Source of the DNA: Adenophora triphylla var. japonica
Lineage: Eukaryota; Streptophyta; Magnoliopsida; Asterales; Campanulaceae
DNA length: 64,000 nt
Direction of reading: 5' to 3'
NCBI GenBank assembly: GCA_022495995.1
Contig: JAFEMH010001471.1
Span: 310,001-374,000 of the forward strand
The notes beneath the pieces are model-generated. The model was not told the origin of the DNA. It searched no databases and saw nothing but the letters and a program-made list of their open reading frames with translations. Of the stretch, positions 1-11,666 are shown piece after piece (position 1 is the stretch's first letter; each line of letters begins with the position of its first letter). The position numbers were made by a program, and so were the translations under genes.

Positions 1-873
1 TTCAAACTCCAGCATGGCTACCACCTCACCATCGGAGGAGAAGTCAATCAAATCTCCGAGATTTTCAATCAGAATAACCCCTTCTGCAGGCAACTTTTCT
101 GTAGACACATCATTCTCGAATTCTGACAGCCCCTGATTCTCAAACAATTATGCCAAATCACCATCAATATCTAAAGGATCTGCGCCACGGATCTTTTGCA
201 CAACAGGTTCATCCAGAGCGAGCTTCTCAAGCTGGTTTACGTATTCGGGCCCCCAGACATGGTAACTATTCTCATAGGTGGCGGTCACACCTGGCCTTTT
301 GGGCGAACTGTCTAACATTTCTTTCACCGGGTTTTGGCTGCTGGCAAACTTCCGGATCATCCTCATTCTATTTTCCACTTGACTCAACTTAGATTCAGGA
401 CAGACAAACATATCACCATCTTCTTTGACAAAATGCTGATTTAAAGACCAACTGTACGGGCGCATCTCGAGCCTCTTGTACCTCTTTCCAGCCGCTGAGG
501 TCATCTTTTCTTTAAAAGCTTCAGTTCTGTCATACATCTTATCTTCTTTTGTCACAACATACCCCAGACCTCGTTTATTCCTCTTAGCTTCTGGCATCAT
601 AAGGTGACATGGTCCCTGCTGACGCTTTCCCAGCCCCAATCCAGGGATATAACTCATGCCTCTCATCATTTTTAATACTGGAGGGATCTTGTCAGAGTAA
701 GTCGTCAAATCTATAGTGCAAACCTGTCCCTTGGGCTTCTCAATCATAAAACCGCTAAGCATCAAGTTATCCTGATCGAGTTTAATTTCCATCACTGGCA
801 AGGTATTAATCTTTGGTTTCTCCAATCGTAACACTATCACCATAAATGGTCGTCGGGACTCCGTCTTGCACAA
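1..873 (-). pseudogene. GyB G-patch region and linker before RT
   Basis: The longest open stretch is 148-873 (241 residues). About 60-80 residues in lies a glycine-rich stretch with GLGLGKRQQG, followed by RGLGYV. This resembles a G-patch, a short RNA- or protein-binding domain that some plant gypsy polyproteins carry between protease and RT. The C-terminal part is acidic. A TAA at 148-150 is in frame, and reading continues open to base 1 (residues such as GVILIENLG), so the original polyprotein ran on towards RT. The upstream end joins the protease remnant. The matching region in GyA is 10504-11508. Similarity of order and motif is seen directly; the G-patch name is family knowledge. Confidence 0.65.
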
Positions 874-1450
874 ACTTTAGGCATTGGTGAAGAGTAGAGG
901 CTACGGCTCCAATCTCGTGAATCCAAGGGTGCGCGATGCTTAACGCGAGAATGTGGCCGGAATATCGATAACTTGAAAATCTACCGTCATCTCTTTACAC
1001 TCCAAACATCAAATTCAAAGAGATTATTCCCGATCTTGCCCTAGGCGTGGAATCATAGGCTTTTATGGTTTGGTTGGATGGTTTAAGGTTACTGCTTAGC
1101 ATGGTGATATCCAACATCACTTTCATCATTTTTAGCCTAGGAACACATTCATAGCCTTGGCGACCCATCAAGTTCTATCAACACATGGGGAATCACGTCG
1201 TCATCCTTCTAGGGGTACTGGTGATGTGCACCTGATTCTCATTATGTTTTGCGCAGCTAAAGTGAGCAACCGTAATCAAGGTGCAGCGATAAAACTAATG
1301 ATGTTCCCATCTGCGCGGTTCGACCGGGCCAAGTGGCAGAACACCTTCCGGCGACTGGACATTGAAGAAACTTTTTGTTTTGGCACTCAGATGAGAAGCT
1401 TCTTCTAATTTCAACTTGTGAGGATACGGTGATGTGAGGAGAGACCATAA
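840..1450 (-). pseudogene. GyB retropepsin-type aspartic protease remnant
   Basis: Read on the minus strand in several frames, this stretch lines up with the end of the GyA protease: residues like TIKAYDS, then VIDIPATF, then STLHQCLKFVQDG correspond to TIKVYDS, VIEIPITF and STLHQCVKFIQES in GyA (around 10100-10320). At least two frameshifts are needed and I could not find a clean catalytic Asp-Ser/Thr-Gly. The protease would have cut the gag-pol polyprotein. It is a non-functional remnant. Confidence 0.55.
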
Positions 1451-1903
1451 GGAAATATCGAAGCTTGGGTTATCTTTGATTGTGTCAAGATTGGATCTTC
1501 CTGAACTTCTTCATCCTTGGTTGATCTCGTGATGCTGGTGTTGAGAAGCACAAGAGATTCGCATTTATGGCAACTGAGCTTTACCTTTCCCGGATGGATC
1601 TATATTATCTCTGCATTCCCAACATTCTTCCGGGATGGAGTCAACAAATTAATTTACGAATCTTTTTCAACCACAAAATCTTTACGGCTTCCCTTGAGCT
1701 CTATTAATGAAATTGGAATAGGACGGAGTTGTGTTGGCTACGCAGCTCGCCTTATCTACATTTATAGACAATGGCGCCTCTACACTGTTTGCCGCTAGCC
1801 TCGAGCCTCCTCTAGAGAGATCGGAGAATCTCTAGGAATCACGAGGACATAGTGGTGGCAATCACGTGCTCTTTCATAATCATCAAAATCTAAGCAGCAT
1901 TAT

Positions 1904-4232
1904 TCAAAACATAAAGATCCAATCTAGAGATACCCTGAAAACATAACAGAAGTTATCTTTCATTTCACCAGAAAAAAGGATTACATCATTTACATTCTCA
2001 TTACAACCAGCATTATAATTTTCAACTATCGACTTCTCAAACTCTATTACATTAACATAGTGATCTTGGCCAAAATCCATGAGGTTCACGGTGTTGTTGG
2101 GCAACGGGTTGTTGACGACATTGGGGACGAGGGGATTTCTCAATTTTCTTCTCATCTACATTGCCCTTGAATGATTCTCTTGAGAGTGAGGCCACATGTT
2201 GGTGGTATGTCCTCGAGTTGGTGAAACCTGACAATACTAGCATGTATCCAAATTAGGGTTGGGATTAAAAGGTTTGTAATTCTCCGGTGGCTTTATCATT
2301 CTGTCTGAGAGCAATCCGATTGTAGAACTTTCCTCGTAGTCATTCCCAAATCATCAAACTTTCTTTGCGGCTCCGGGTGGAATTTTCCTTCCATTAAATT
2401 GCTATTAACTCCTCCTTACGAGTTGTTGACGATATTATCCTTCAACTTGTTTCCCTTCCTCTTGGTGCAGTAAGTGAAGAGGCTAGTTGTTGTCCGGTTA
2501 TACGAAACCACCGCTACCGCCTTTGCTTTCCGCTCACTGTCGGGGTTTGATTAAACAACCTTATTTTAGCTTTCTCGGCTCCCATGCCGACCATCTCCCT
2601 AGCTTTGGATACCATCCTTTCCCACTGTACTTCTCTAAGCAGCGGCTTTCACGCATGACGAGAAATATGTCCTTTTGGTCACGGAGGGATTACAATATTC
2701 CGGCTAACTCATTAGCTCATTGAAGCTTAGCATTCCATCGCTTGTAAAACTACGTGATGCGACTCATCAGCATACGGATAGTTCCCACCAAATCGTCCCG
2801 AGTAGTGCGCTCATTCCAAGTTACCTTCCTATATTTCTCCGGAAGTCTGTAATCGACTCCAAGTAGAGCGACATTCTTGCTTCCGGTGGCTAAAAACCTG
2901 TGTAAGAGCCGTGGTCCTTTCCAAAAGTCAAGTGGAAGTGGGAAGCCATGAACTCGGGCGTACAACCCATTGCACCCATAGTCATCACATAGAGTATCTA
3001 CATGCGTCTTCGGACAAGCAGTGCCATCAAAATCCATTTTCGGCATCTTGAATTTGTGAGGCTTGATAGGTTACTTGGAGGCTAGATCTACTGCTACGAG
3101 ATCGGCCCGGACCCGACGGTCGACTTGTCTATACATTGTTGCCGCATCTATTTTAGCAAGCAGTTGTTGCTTACGAGTCGATCCCGAAATGCGGGGATGG
3201 CGTGGAGCCTTGTTGAGGAAGGTATAGGGAAATTGGAATTAGGCCCAGCAGAGTAAAAGCGGCCGGAGGAGGCACCGGGTGCGGAAATGCCAATATTGCT
3301 TGTCCAACAAACTAAGCGAGCTAAGGGATTACCTGTTCCCGGTTACATCTCGTAGCCATGATAAATTGCATGATGGGGTTACAGGAGCGCTGTATTGTGC
3401 AGCCGATCCCCGAATTGACCAAAAGGAGAGACACACTCGCACTAACACACTGTGAGCTGAATACGGGGTGGAGCCACAGAGATGCCGAGCAGTGTAGAGC
3501 ACACCGCCGTCTTGAAAACTTGCCTTGGAGTTGAGATCGCCGATACTTCGAACTCCGTCTTGAATTATCCGATTTCCGAGAGACGGTGCCGACCATTCCG
3601 CGCACACCATACTCGACCACCCCGATATCCTTCGGGATACACACTGCACCGAGGTTGGGAGTAAGCGGCTCGAAACCGAGACCCATATTGAACTTGTGGC
3701 ATCGGAGCATTGGGAGCCTGAGAAGAAGTAAGGTCGAAGAAATTCACCGGATGACCACCATTCTTGCTAGGACTACTTTGAGCCACCTGGCTATATGCTT
3801 GGGAGGAAGGGGAAGGAAACTTTCCTTGGACACTCGGGATTAATACCGAAGATGGTACTTGTTCGGGCGAGGAACATAGGCCGGGTAGGAGGAGGCATAG
3901 CATTGTAGTTGGTTGGAGCAGTGGATAGGGAAATAGATCCGGTCTCATTGTTGCCCTCTTCGCAACTTCCTCATAGGAACCATCCTCTCTACGGAGCACC
4001 GCTATCCCTCGGGCTCTCATAGCCTCCACAAAACGGTTATGGGCCTCTTTCTTCTCGGATCTTAGCGTTACGGGCGAGCCGATTGGCGGGCTTCACGCTC
4101 TCGGGTCAAGCGGCTTCCAAGTTCGACCTCAACTCCCTGCTCAGACAAATCATTCGAGCTTGGCCGATTCATCGGACTTGAACCTCCAGCGGATTGAGTA
4201 GCAAAACGATGTATCTCCATTCCCTGCCATTT
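1904..4232 (-). pseudogene. GyB gag remnant
   Basis: Three blocks in gag order on the minus strand. (1) The N-terminal part at 3565-4232 contains RARGIAVLRREDGSYE, equivalent to HRRGIVAIPQPDGTFV in GyA, and a Ser/Pro/Gln-rich tail. (2) The core at 2750-3046 contains FDGTACPKTHVDT, equivalent to FDGTECPKTHIDT, the start of the retrotransposon gag domain. (3) The C-terminal part at 1904-2155 contains NNPLPNNTVNLMDF, equivalent to GNPFPINDRVNMVAF. The blocks are in different frames with stops between them, so gag, which would form the capsid, is broken. The likely start codon is near 4232 (MAGNGD), matching the MAGSTD start in GyA. Confidence 0.7.
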
Positions 4233-5573
4233 CGGATTCTGTACTGACTAAAGCTTCTGAAACTGCTAAAACTTCTCTGACAACCCGAACTAAACGAACT
4301 CCCGGTACGGATGATCGACTCCAACTCGCCGTAGCTGCAGGGGTATATATATGGGTTTATGAGGTAGGGAAGGAAGAGTGAATACGGGAGAGGGAGAAGA
4401 AACGGAGAGAACAGACCCACACAAACAATTTATTTATCTTCAAGTATAAATCGGTGGTTTAAATCCTAAGAACGGTTGGGAAGGGCTAATCCTTTATTCA
4501 AGCTAACTATACCTTGTGGAAACCTAGGGACGCAACGTTCAAATTACACTAAATGTTTTGTATTTGAAATTAATAATAAGTAATGTTACCTAGCCAAAAC
4601 CTAACACGATATGAGACGGACGAGTAGCCCCAATTTCTAGGGAAATTTGGGCAGCATAACGGGTATTCTTGGTGAATTTCCAAGAAAAAAATCCGGTATG
4701 ACCTCTCGTCGGTGCATGGTGACAATGTGGCATGACCTCTCGTTTAGGACACGCCACAGAAGTGACATGTCCTCACGTGAAACCATGCTGCATTGGCAAC
4801 ATGCCCACAGGGTGCGGGGTTTTGAGGGAGGTAATAGAACTTATTTGGAAATTTCAAAAAACAAACCATTTTTGTGTAGTTAAAACATTATGTCAAAAAC
4901 CAACCGTGGGTAAGGTTATAGTGTGGTGCCACCTAAACGCGCTAGGGGGATAGGTTTGACATTAGGCGCTCAAGCGTAGGCGAATATTATCACCGTCCGC
5001 GATGCCGTCCGTCGCACCCGAGGGTTCTAGAACTATGTGATGTAGTGTGCGGATGTCTATATTCTTTTATTTCAAAAAAAAAACAAAATTTTTCAATTAT
5101 TTATTTTATTTATTAAGAAAAAGGAAAACACACACACAACTCTCTAAGAAGAAAGGGAACAACGGTCAGCTGAGCGATCTCCTCATTGATTCAAGGGACT
5201 CGCTCAAACCGTAACCGAACTCCGTCCAGTGACTAAACTTGTCGCGTGACACAGGATAGCAAAAGACAGAGCTGTCGCACGACTAAGCAAGTCACTGAAT
5301 CAATCCCCTGCAAAATTGAGATTAGCCCCTGCCTTTCGTTGGCAAGGAATGAGACCAGCCCCTGCCTTTCGTTGGCAAGGAATGAGACCAAACAGCAAGG
5401 CAACAAAATATAAAACACAATCCACAAACAATGGTCTACAAATTGCAAGATCACCTAAAATGCATGTATCGCACATGATTATCAAGGATGCACATAGAAT
5501 GAACACATTGGATGTCTAAACGAACGAAAGCATGACCCACTTAGTTTTGAAAAACAGGTTTTCCAAAAGGCAT
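4233..5573 (-). other. GyB untranslated leader between PBS and gag
   Basis: There is no coding sequence here. The stretch 4440-4705 (minus) matches 55395-55660 (plus) in GyD, including the block around GCTGCCCAAATTT and CGAGTAGCCCC, so it is a shared family leader. It contains a 34-bp direct duplication at 5325-5392, the decamer GACCTCTCGT at 4699 and 4733, and one full copy of TGTCGCGTGACA at 5240-5251 with a variant near 5264. Confidence 0.55.
5325..5392. repeat. 34-bp tandem duplication in GyB leader
   Basis: Two adjacent copies of a unit containing GCCCCTGCCTTTCGTTGGCA followed by AGGAATGAGACCA. The copies are essentially identical, so the duplication is recent compared with the rest of the element. 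Confidence 0.85.
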
Positions 5574-5593
5574 AGTCCCCAGCGGAGTCGCCA
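5574..5593 (-). promoter_or_regulatory. GyB primer-binding site
   Basis: The minus strand reads TGGCGACTCCGCTGGGGACT, starting one base after the LTR end. It begins with TGG, complementary to a tRNA CCA tail, as expected for priming of minus-strand DNA. I do not assign the tRNA. Confidence 0.7.
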
Positions 5594-6741
5594 CTGAATG
5601 TGCGCTCGCCCGAAAAATAAGATATAAAGGAAAGGAAAGGAGTCGCCACGCCTTTTTAAGAGGAAACATTGAAAACCTTTTTAAGAGAGAAAATGGGTTC
5701 GGGGGTCAGGTTACGTGTTGGGAAGAACCGAGAGTTCACCCAACACGCCTCGTTCGTAGACGAGTCTTTCTAATCTAGACATCCAAATAATTCAAAAGAC
5801 GTGCAAACAATGATAATGGAACAAAGTGAGATAAACATGCATTTTATTGAATAAAAGAGATCATTACAACTTGTAGACCAATTGTCTGGGAGGCCACATC
5901 CCTTTACATAAACTAGAGACAGATTACAAGAACAAAAGGTCCTCTGCAAAGGGTCACATATGTCGCGTGACATATGACTCCTTTGTCCCGATATGTCGCG
6001 TGACATATGTTCACCTTGCAGAGGCTCACAAATCAAACAGATCACCAAATCACTAGATAAAACGAACAGAAGCCAGATCTAGGAACTAAGCAACATGAAT
6101 ACAAAACTACATTCTAGAAAACTGAACAAAACAAGCTATAACTGAAATATGGTCCCTGCAGATGGTCACAACATGTCGCGTGACACAGGACTCCTCATGT
6201 CCACATGTGTCGCGTGACATATGTTTACCATCTGCAGGTACCTCACAGATTGAGATGCAAATCTAACAATAACACAACGATTATATCATAGACAGTAATA
6301 ACAACACGAATTAAACACGAATCAATCAAAGGGATGTGGATATGGGAGATCCACACTCCCTTGATGCCCAAATTGCAAATCCAAATAGATCACATCAATA
6401 TCAAGCAATTGGACTCAAGTATAAGCTATTAAACAGAGAGATTGCAGTTGCCACTTGATAATCTGAGGCAGAAGAGGCCTGATTATCAAGTGGAGAGAGA
6501 GAGAGAGAGAGTAATTAGAACAAAATGGATGAGAGAGAGAGGGGGAGAGTGTTACCCTTGTAGTCCTCAACTCTTACACCAAGTTAGGTGTAGGAGCCTT
6601 CAATTCAACTTCGAGATGGAGATCTGAGCACTGATTGAGAGCTGAATCAAGGGGCTTCAAGTGTATAGGGGAGTAGAGATGGAATTGGGTTGAAGAGAGA
6701 TGAGAGGTGATGGAAATTAGAGGGGAATTGTGAGGTTTTGG

Positions 6742-6744
<3 letters not shown>

Positions 6745-6806
<62 letters not shown>
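6745..6806. repeat. (GA)n microsatellite in GyB LTR
   Basis: About 60 bases of uninterrupted GA. A shorter GA tract lies at about 6494-6510. Confidence 0.95.
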
Positions 6807-6811
<5 letters not shown>

Positions 6812-6880
6812 TGGCGTAATTTGGGCAGAGTGACTTTAGGAAGGTCGAAAAGGGATCCAAAACTGAGAGGGGTAGGGTCT

Positions 6881-6890
6881 TATTTATAGC
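6881..6890 (-). promoter_or_regulatory. GyB LTR TATA box
   Basis: The minus strand reads GCTATAAATA about 335 bases into the LTR. The equivalent TATAAATA in the related GyD LTR is at 60517-60524, also about 340 bases in. This conserved position supports it as the core promoter of the LTR. Confidence 0.6.
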
Positions 6891-7225
6891 TGCTGTCTAT
6901 GGTCACTATATGTCGCACGACGTAACGTTACCACTTTCCATGCTTCAAGTTGTCGCGTGACACAAGGTGACAATAACCGTTTTTGGCGCCAAAACTGATT
7001 CTGGAAGCTTCCTAGGTAATACCCGAAAAGTCCAAAACAGTTTTATTCCCTCTAGGTCCTTTAACTCGAGCAAAGTACAAAAAAGTACTTCCTTCGCGAG
7101 AAACATATGAAATGTTTCCGGAAGTCTCGGGATGGACCGGGAATTTACCAAAACGCCCCTAAATGCAATTTTATTATTTAAAATGCATCTTGGAAAGGTC
7201 GCGAATTTGGATTGGCGTACTTACA

Positions 7226-7410
7226 GAAATGCATGTCGCATGAGCTTCCCCATTCATCCAAAAAACCCTCCCGAGTCTAAACCTTGCCTTTTGCCTACTA
7301 CAGTGAACCGAGAGTGGTTGAGGGTCCCCGATTGTCATCTTTTCAGCATTAAGGTCACCAGGTCCAACAGTCCTTCCGGTTCAGCAGTCCGAACAGTCCG
7401 TTATTCCCCA
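7226..7410 (+). other. GyA leader before gag
   Basis: Non-coding. A pyrimidine-rich stretch ending in CAG near 7347 could be a splice acceptor ahead of gag, but nothing else here tests that. Confidence 0.4.
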
Positions 7411-9181
7411 ATGGCAGGGTCGACTGATAATAGTAAAGGGAATGGGACTCCGCCTCTGGGAAATCTCCAAACAATGGAGGAGGTGCTGCAAGCTTTCTAA
7501 ACCCTTAAGAAGCGCTAAGAAGAGCAACAAGCCTGGATAGTAGATACCATGCATCGTCGTGGAATAGTTGCGATCCCCCAACCAGATGGGACCTTCGTCC
7601 TCATAGAAGACGAAGATGTACCAGCTCCCCCAGCTTCCCAAAATTATCAACAAGTCCCTCCTCCTCAAAGCTACGAAAACGAAGCAATGCAAAGAAGCTC
7701 CCGCTCAAAGCTTCATTCAAGAATCAGTCAAGTAGCTCTGACTTTCCAAGCTTACAACCAGTTTCCCGGCTCCACTCCGCAAACTCAATATCACCAGCAC
7801 ACCTATGGGCCCGTTCCACCAGATCTCAATGCCTCTTAATATCCCCTGGGATTCAATCCTTTGCCTATGTATGATCCCCGAAGCTACAACTTGAAGTCCC
7901 AATGCCTGTCAGGGACGGACATACCGAGCGGATACCCCGATGTTTCGAATCTGTCACCCGCCAGACTGCCTCTTGGGGCTAATAAAACATTCCCTCGGTT
8001 CCTAAACACAGTCCAGCATGGTCCGGATAATCACATCCTCGGCTCCAGTTTCGATAATCAAGGATATGGATCAGTATACACTCACCTACCTCCCCAGGAT
8101 TCCCGAATGGCTATCCCGTCAGCTAATCCACCTCCATCTTCGATTTCCATCCCAGAAAATAGCAACCTACCTCCGCCCAATGACCCCCATATGGATTGGA
8201 TGGTTGAGCAGATAAAAGAGATGCAAGGGAAAATGACCAACTCTCGAAAAGACTCGCTCGTGCCCACGGATCCAAGCAAGGTGGTTCCTCTCCCCCCGAA
8301 GTTCAGAATGTCGGAAATGGAGAATTTTGATGGGACAGAATGCCCTAAGACTCACATCGATACCTACATCTTAGGTATGAGAGCCAAAGGGGCCACCCCT
8401 CAACAAATGGCGGATTACTTTCAGCACTCCCTAAAGTCTACGACTTTGAGGTGGTTCTGCAACGTAAAAGCAGAAAACCGCTCCACCTGGGAGCAAATCA
8501 GTGATATTTTTCTGGAAAAATACCGTGCCAACCTGGAGTGGGAAACAAATCGCCATGACCTGCAAGCCACCGAGCAAAAGGATGATGAGCCAGTGGGAAT
8601 TCTACAAAAGATGGAACTGGAAATTGAGCGAGATAATGGATCCCCTTTCCAAGGAATAGCAAATGGATATATTCCACTCTTGCCTCAAACCATCTCTGAG
8701 GGCCTTGATTAGCCACCATTTCTATCCTGACCTACGCGCCATGGTCAATGCCGGGATCAAGTTCAAAAAGACTTTGAGCCTACAGAAAACAGTGGCCACT
8801 CCTGCTTCTTCCTACCGCTACCGGGCTACCCCGCCAAATCCAGCCCATGTCCCAAGTAAAGGCAAATAAGCTGCCGGAGTAGTTCATTACATCCAGAATG
8901 GAGTCCAAGGAAATCGCGACCAAGCGCCTATAAGGAATAATAATCCTCCTCGACAGTAGCATTTTCAGCACTTTGATAACCTCAAAATGCCCCTAAGCCA
9001 AGTGTTCGAGGCATTGGTGAAGAGGAACATGCTCAAGCCCCTCGAAAATTATCAATTAAGGAATCCCCATCCTAACCCGGACATGAGCAAGCGGTGTGCC
9101 TTCCACAACTATCCCAGCCACACAACCGATCATTGGATCGTGCTAAAGCAAGTGGTCTAAGGGTTAATCGAAGAGGGAAAG
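7411..9181 (+). pseudogene. GyA gag (capsid-nucleocapsid) remnant
   Basis: Starts at ATG 7411 (MAGSTDNSKG). Open pieces are 7411-7500, 7549-7839 and 7861-8712, then further short frames. The gag core is at about 8309-8600: FDGTECPKTHIDTY, then LRWFCNVK, then SDIFLEKY, which is the plant retrotransposon gag domain. Near 9110-9145 there is a zinc-knuckle relative with CAFHNYPSHTTDHW, where the last Cys is replaced by Trp. A stop at 9159-9161 separates it from the next reading frame. Gag would form the virus-like particle. Several in-frame stops and one frameshift make it a pseudogene. Confidence 0.75.
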
Positions 9182-10417
9182 TTGGAATGCCCCCATTGTC
9201 TCAACACAGTCGGAAATCCATTCCCCATAAACGATAGGGTGAATATGGTGGCATTCATCAAAACCTCCTGTATGGATGAGTCCTCTGTGCTTTCAGCAAG
9301 TAACCAGGGCAAGATGGACGAAGAGAACGATGTTATCCTCTGGAAAGGGTCAACTCAAAATTGCGACCACTTTTGCTCCATGATAAGTTGGAACGAACTC
9401 CGCAAAGAAACCAACGATCTAAACATTTTGATGCCTCAGCCTTTATCTTGGGAAGACATTAGGACAGCCGCCAAACCCCCAACAAAAGCGATAACGGGGA
9501 ATGAGCTAAGGAGTGATGTATGCACGTATGCTAATCGGAGCCCATCCTTGACAGAATTGGGAGAAGCAAGCAAAGGAAGAGCGAAGCCAGAAGTGAATGT
9601 GCTGACCCGTTCTGACCAAATTCCAACAAATCCTCCAAGGATGGACAAAAGGCCGACAATGCCAGAGCCTCGAACCGAGAAGGGCCCCTACGCCAAAGAA
9701 ACTGAAGTGCTTGATCCAAAGGGAGAAGACCCAATCTTAACCCAACTAAAGCACACTCAAGCCAACATATCCTTTTGGTCCCTGCTCACTTCCTCGTACC
9801 CTCATAAGTTAAAGTTGGAAGAAAGACTAGCCCGGACCATGGTTCCTATCAATGTAACCCCGGACGAGGCGGTACAAATGATCGGCAATGTTCATTATGG
9901 TAACATCATCACCTTCACCGAGCTTGATTTGCCAAAATTTGGGGCTAACCATAACGAGCCTCTCTACATTACTATTCAGCTCGATGAGCGTCGCCTTCCT
10001 CGGGTCTTTGTAGATGGAGGATTGGCCATGAATGTCCTCCCTGCTAAAATGATGGATCTGTTAGGGATCAAGCCAACAGATTTGAAGCCTTCAGCTCAGA
10101 CAATCAAAGTCTACGACTCAATGTCTCACGCGGTTTTGGGGGTAGCCACTTTGAATATTTGGTTCGGAAAGCAGATGATGCCAACAGACTTACATGTTAT
10201 TGAAATTCCAATCACCTTTACCGCCATCTTGGGCCGGTCTTGGTTGCACCAAATAAACGGAGTGACATCGACTTTGCACCAATGTGTGAAATTCATTCAA
10301 GAAAGCGACCTCATCACGATATACGAGGACAGTGTGACCATAGAAGGGACAAATACAAATGGCATCCTGGTCCTAGAAATTAAGCATGATGATGAGGGCA
10401 TGATGATGAGGGCATGA
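9182..10417 (+). pseudogene. GyA gag C-terminus and aspartic protease
   Basis: An open frame of 411 residues. Residues 1-35 finish gag (CPHCLNTVGNPFPINDRVNM). Residues about 235-370 form the retropepsin-like protease, with the flap and active-site region FVDGGLAMNVLP near residue 276 and ILGRSWLH near 350. The canonical triad Asp-Thr/Ser-Gly reads Asp-Gly-Gly here. It would process the polyprotein. The frame is long and open, but it depends on a broken gag upstream. A 12-base direct repeat (GATGATGAGGGC twice) precedes the stop. Confidence 0.75.
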
Positions 10418-10503
10418 TGTTAACAGGATTCACAGTCGAAGGCCCAAAGGCGCAAGTATGATGCATAGACCTCCCTCTGTCTTGGGACCGAATTCCTCCC
10501 CCA

Positions 10504-11508
10504 ATGAAAATGATGAAACTCATGAATTATGTTCCGGAGCTAGGTTTGGCCAGACGCCATCAAGGCACCCATAAGATCATTGAAGTTAAAGAACAAACCA
10601 CCCGCCGTGGTCTAGGGTATGTTCCTACTCCAAAAGACGTTGAAGAAGATAGAAAGACCACGTGCGGGAAACACCTGGCTGTTGACAAAAGAGGCCCGTA
10701 CACAACCTCCAATCTCCGTCCCTACTGTTTCGACATGGCCTGATACTTTACAAAGATAACCCATGACTTGAACGAGGAAATAGAGAAGAAAGTAGAGATC
10801 ATCGATACGAGACAAGGTTGGTCTGCAACAATGGACAAATGGGAGAAGCTCAAACAAAGCCTTGGGAAGTTCAGAGGCCTCGAGACAATCCCCGTTAGGA
10901 GAGCATTCCTCGACGCACCAACCCTGCCGGGACCCACCACCACCACTATTCATAATGAATTTTGGTTCAAGGGAACCCCTGTTTTGGTGGAGGAGTTTGA
11001 GAAACTCTCTGTCATCGCCCCTGCCGCAAACGAGCGGGAAGAATCAATGTTTGAGCTAACAATTCCCAAAGTAAGTAAACAAGACTTCAGAGAAGACATC
11101 TGGAACGAGCCTTTGCTTCAGTAGCTTTTCAGTGAAGAGACCGAAATGCCGAATCTAATCGATTTTGTTTCTGATAACTCAATGACAGACATGATTTGGG
11201 ACAACAGTGTAAAGCCTTTTGACCCTCGCTCCCTCTCAAACCCATCAAAAATGCCGATGAAGAACTGGGTTACCTTTTCCGGACCCACAACCAGTAAAGA
11301 AGAAATGGTTGAGAAGCTTGGACTAAACCCCTCATTTCTTAGAGTCAAAATTCGAAAACATCCAGAGTCTGTTGTATTTAAGTTTGTGTCTCTCGAGTCA
11401 ACTGACGGCCTTACGCCTGAAGATTATGAGTTTGTACCAGATATTGTGTTCCCCTACGCTTTGAATGAAAAATTCGACCTTTCTGAGTATCCCCTCATTG
11501 CCATTTAA
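10504..11508 (+). pseudogene. GyA G-patch domain and linker to RT
   Basis: The piece at 10504-10743 has NYVPELGLARRHQGTH and RRGLGYVPTP, matching the G-patch region of GyB (148-873). Pieces 10768-11124 and 11146-11508 are an acidic linker. They contain stretches related to what precedes RT in such elements (for example NPSKMPMKNW and YEFVPDIVFPY). Stops at 10741 and 11122 interrupt it. The G-patch is a short glycine-rich nucleic-acid-related domain, and its role in these polyproteins is unknown to me. Confidence 0.6.
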
Positions 11509-11666
11509 CAAATGATAAATTAACTAACAAACTAAGAACTGTTAATAATGATTCACTTGATAAAGATGCAGACACACTAAATGAACAATACATTAACGAA
11601 ATCTTTAAGCATGTTGTTAAACGAGAGGAAAATGGGGCCCAAGCTGCCGATGAAGTTTTAACCAAA

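Larger units (their letters stand above)
1..7225 (-). mobile_element. GyB: Ty3/gypsy LTR retrotransposon, 5' portion, decayed
   Basis: Minus-strand element read right to left: LTR (5595-7225), primer-binding site (5574-5593), leader, gag, protease, and a G-patch region that runs off the left edge. Domain order matches the plus-strand gypsy GyA in this window, so I place it in the same broad group. The reading frames carry many stops and shifts, so it is not functional. Its RT, integrase and 3' LTR would lie to the left of base 1. It sits directly against the leader of GyA, which suggests GyB inserted into GyA, but the target duplication cannot be checked because the other end is missing. Confidence 0.8.
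5595..7225 (-). repeat. GyB 5' LTR
   Basis: On the minus strand it starts TGTAAGTACG at 7225 and ends CATTCA at 5595, just before the PBS, about 1.63 kb. It is the same family as the plus-strand LTR at 60178-62252: both start TGTAAGTACG, share the CGTGTTGGGAAGAACCGAGA block and end with GGCGTGGCGACTCC followed by the GGCGAGCG tail. It holds a TATA box, a (GA)n tract and five full copies of TGTCGCGTGACA. ORFs within it are not genes. Confidence 0.8.

Noticed and set aside
3321..3710. Minus-strand ORFs of 129 and 106 residues
   Set aside because: They lie in decayed gag sequence, in frames not matching the GyA gag.
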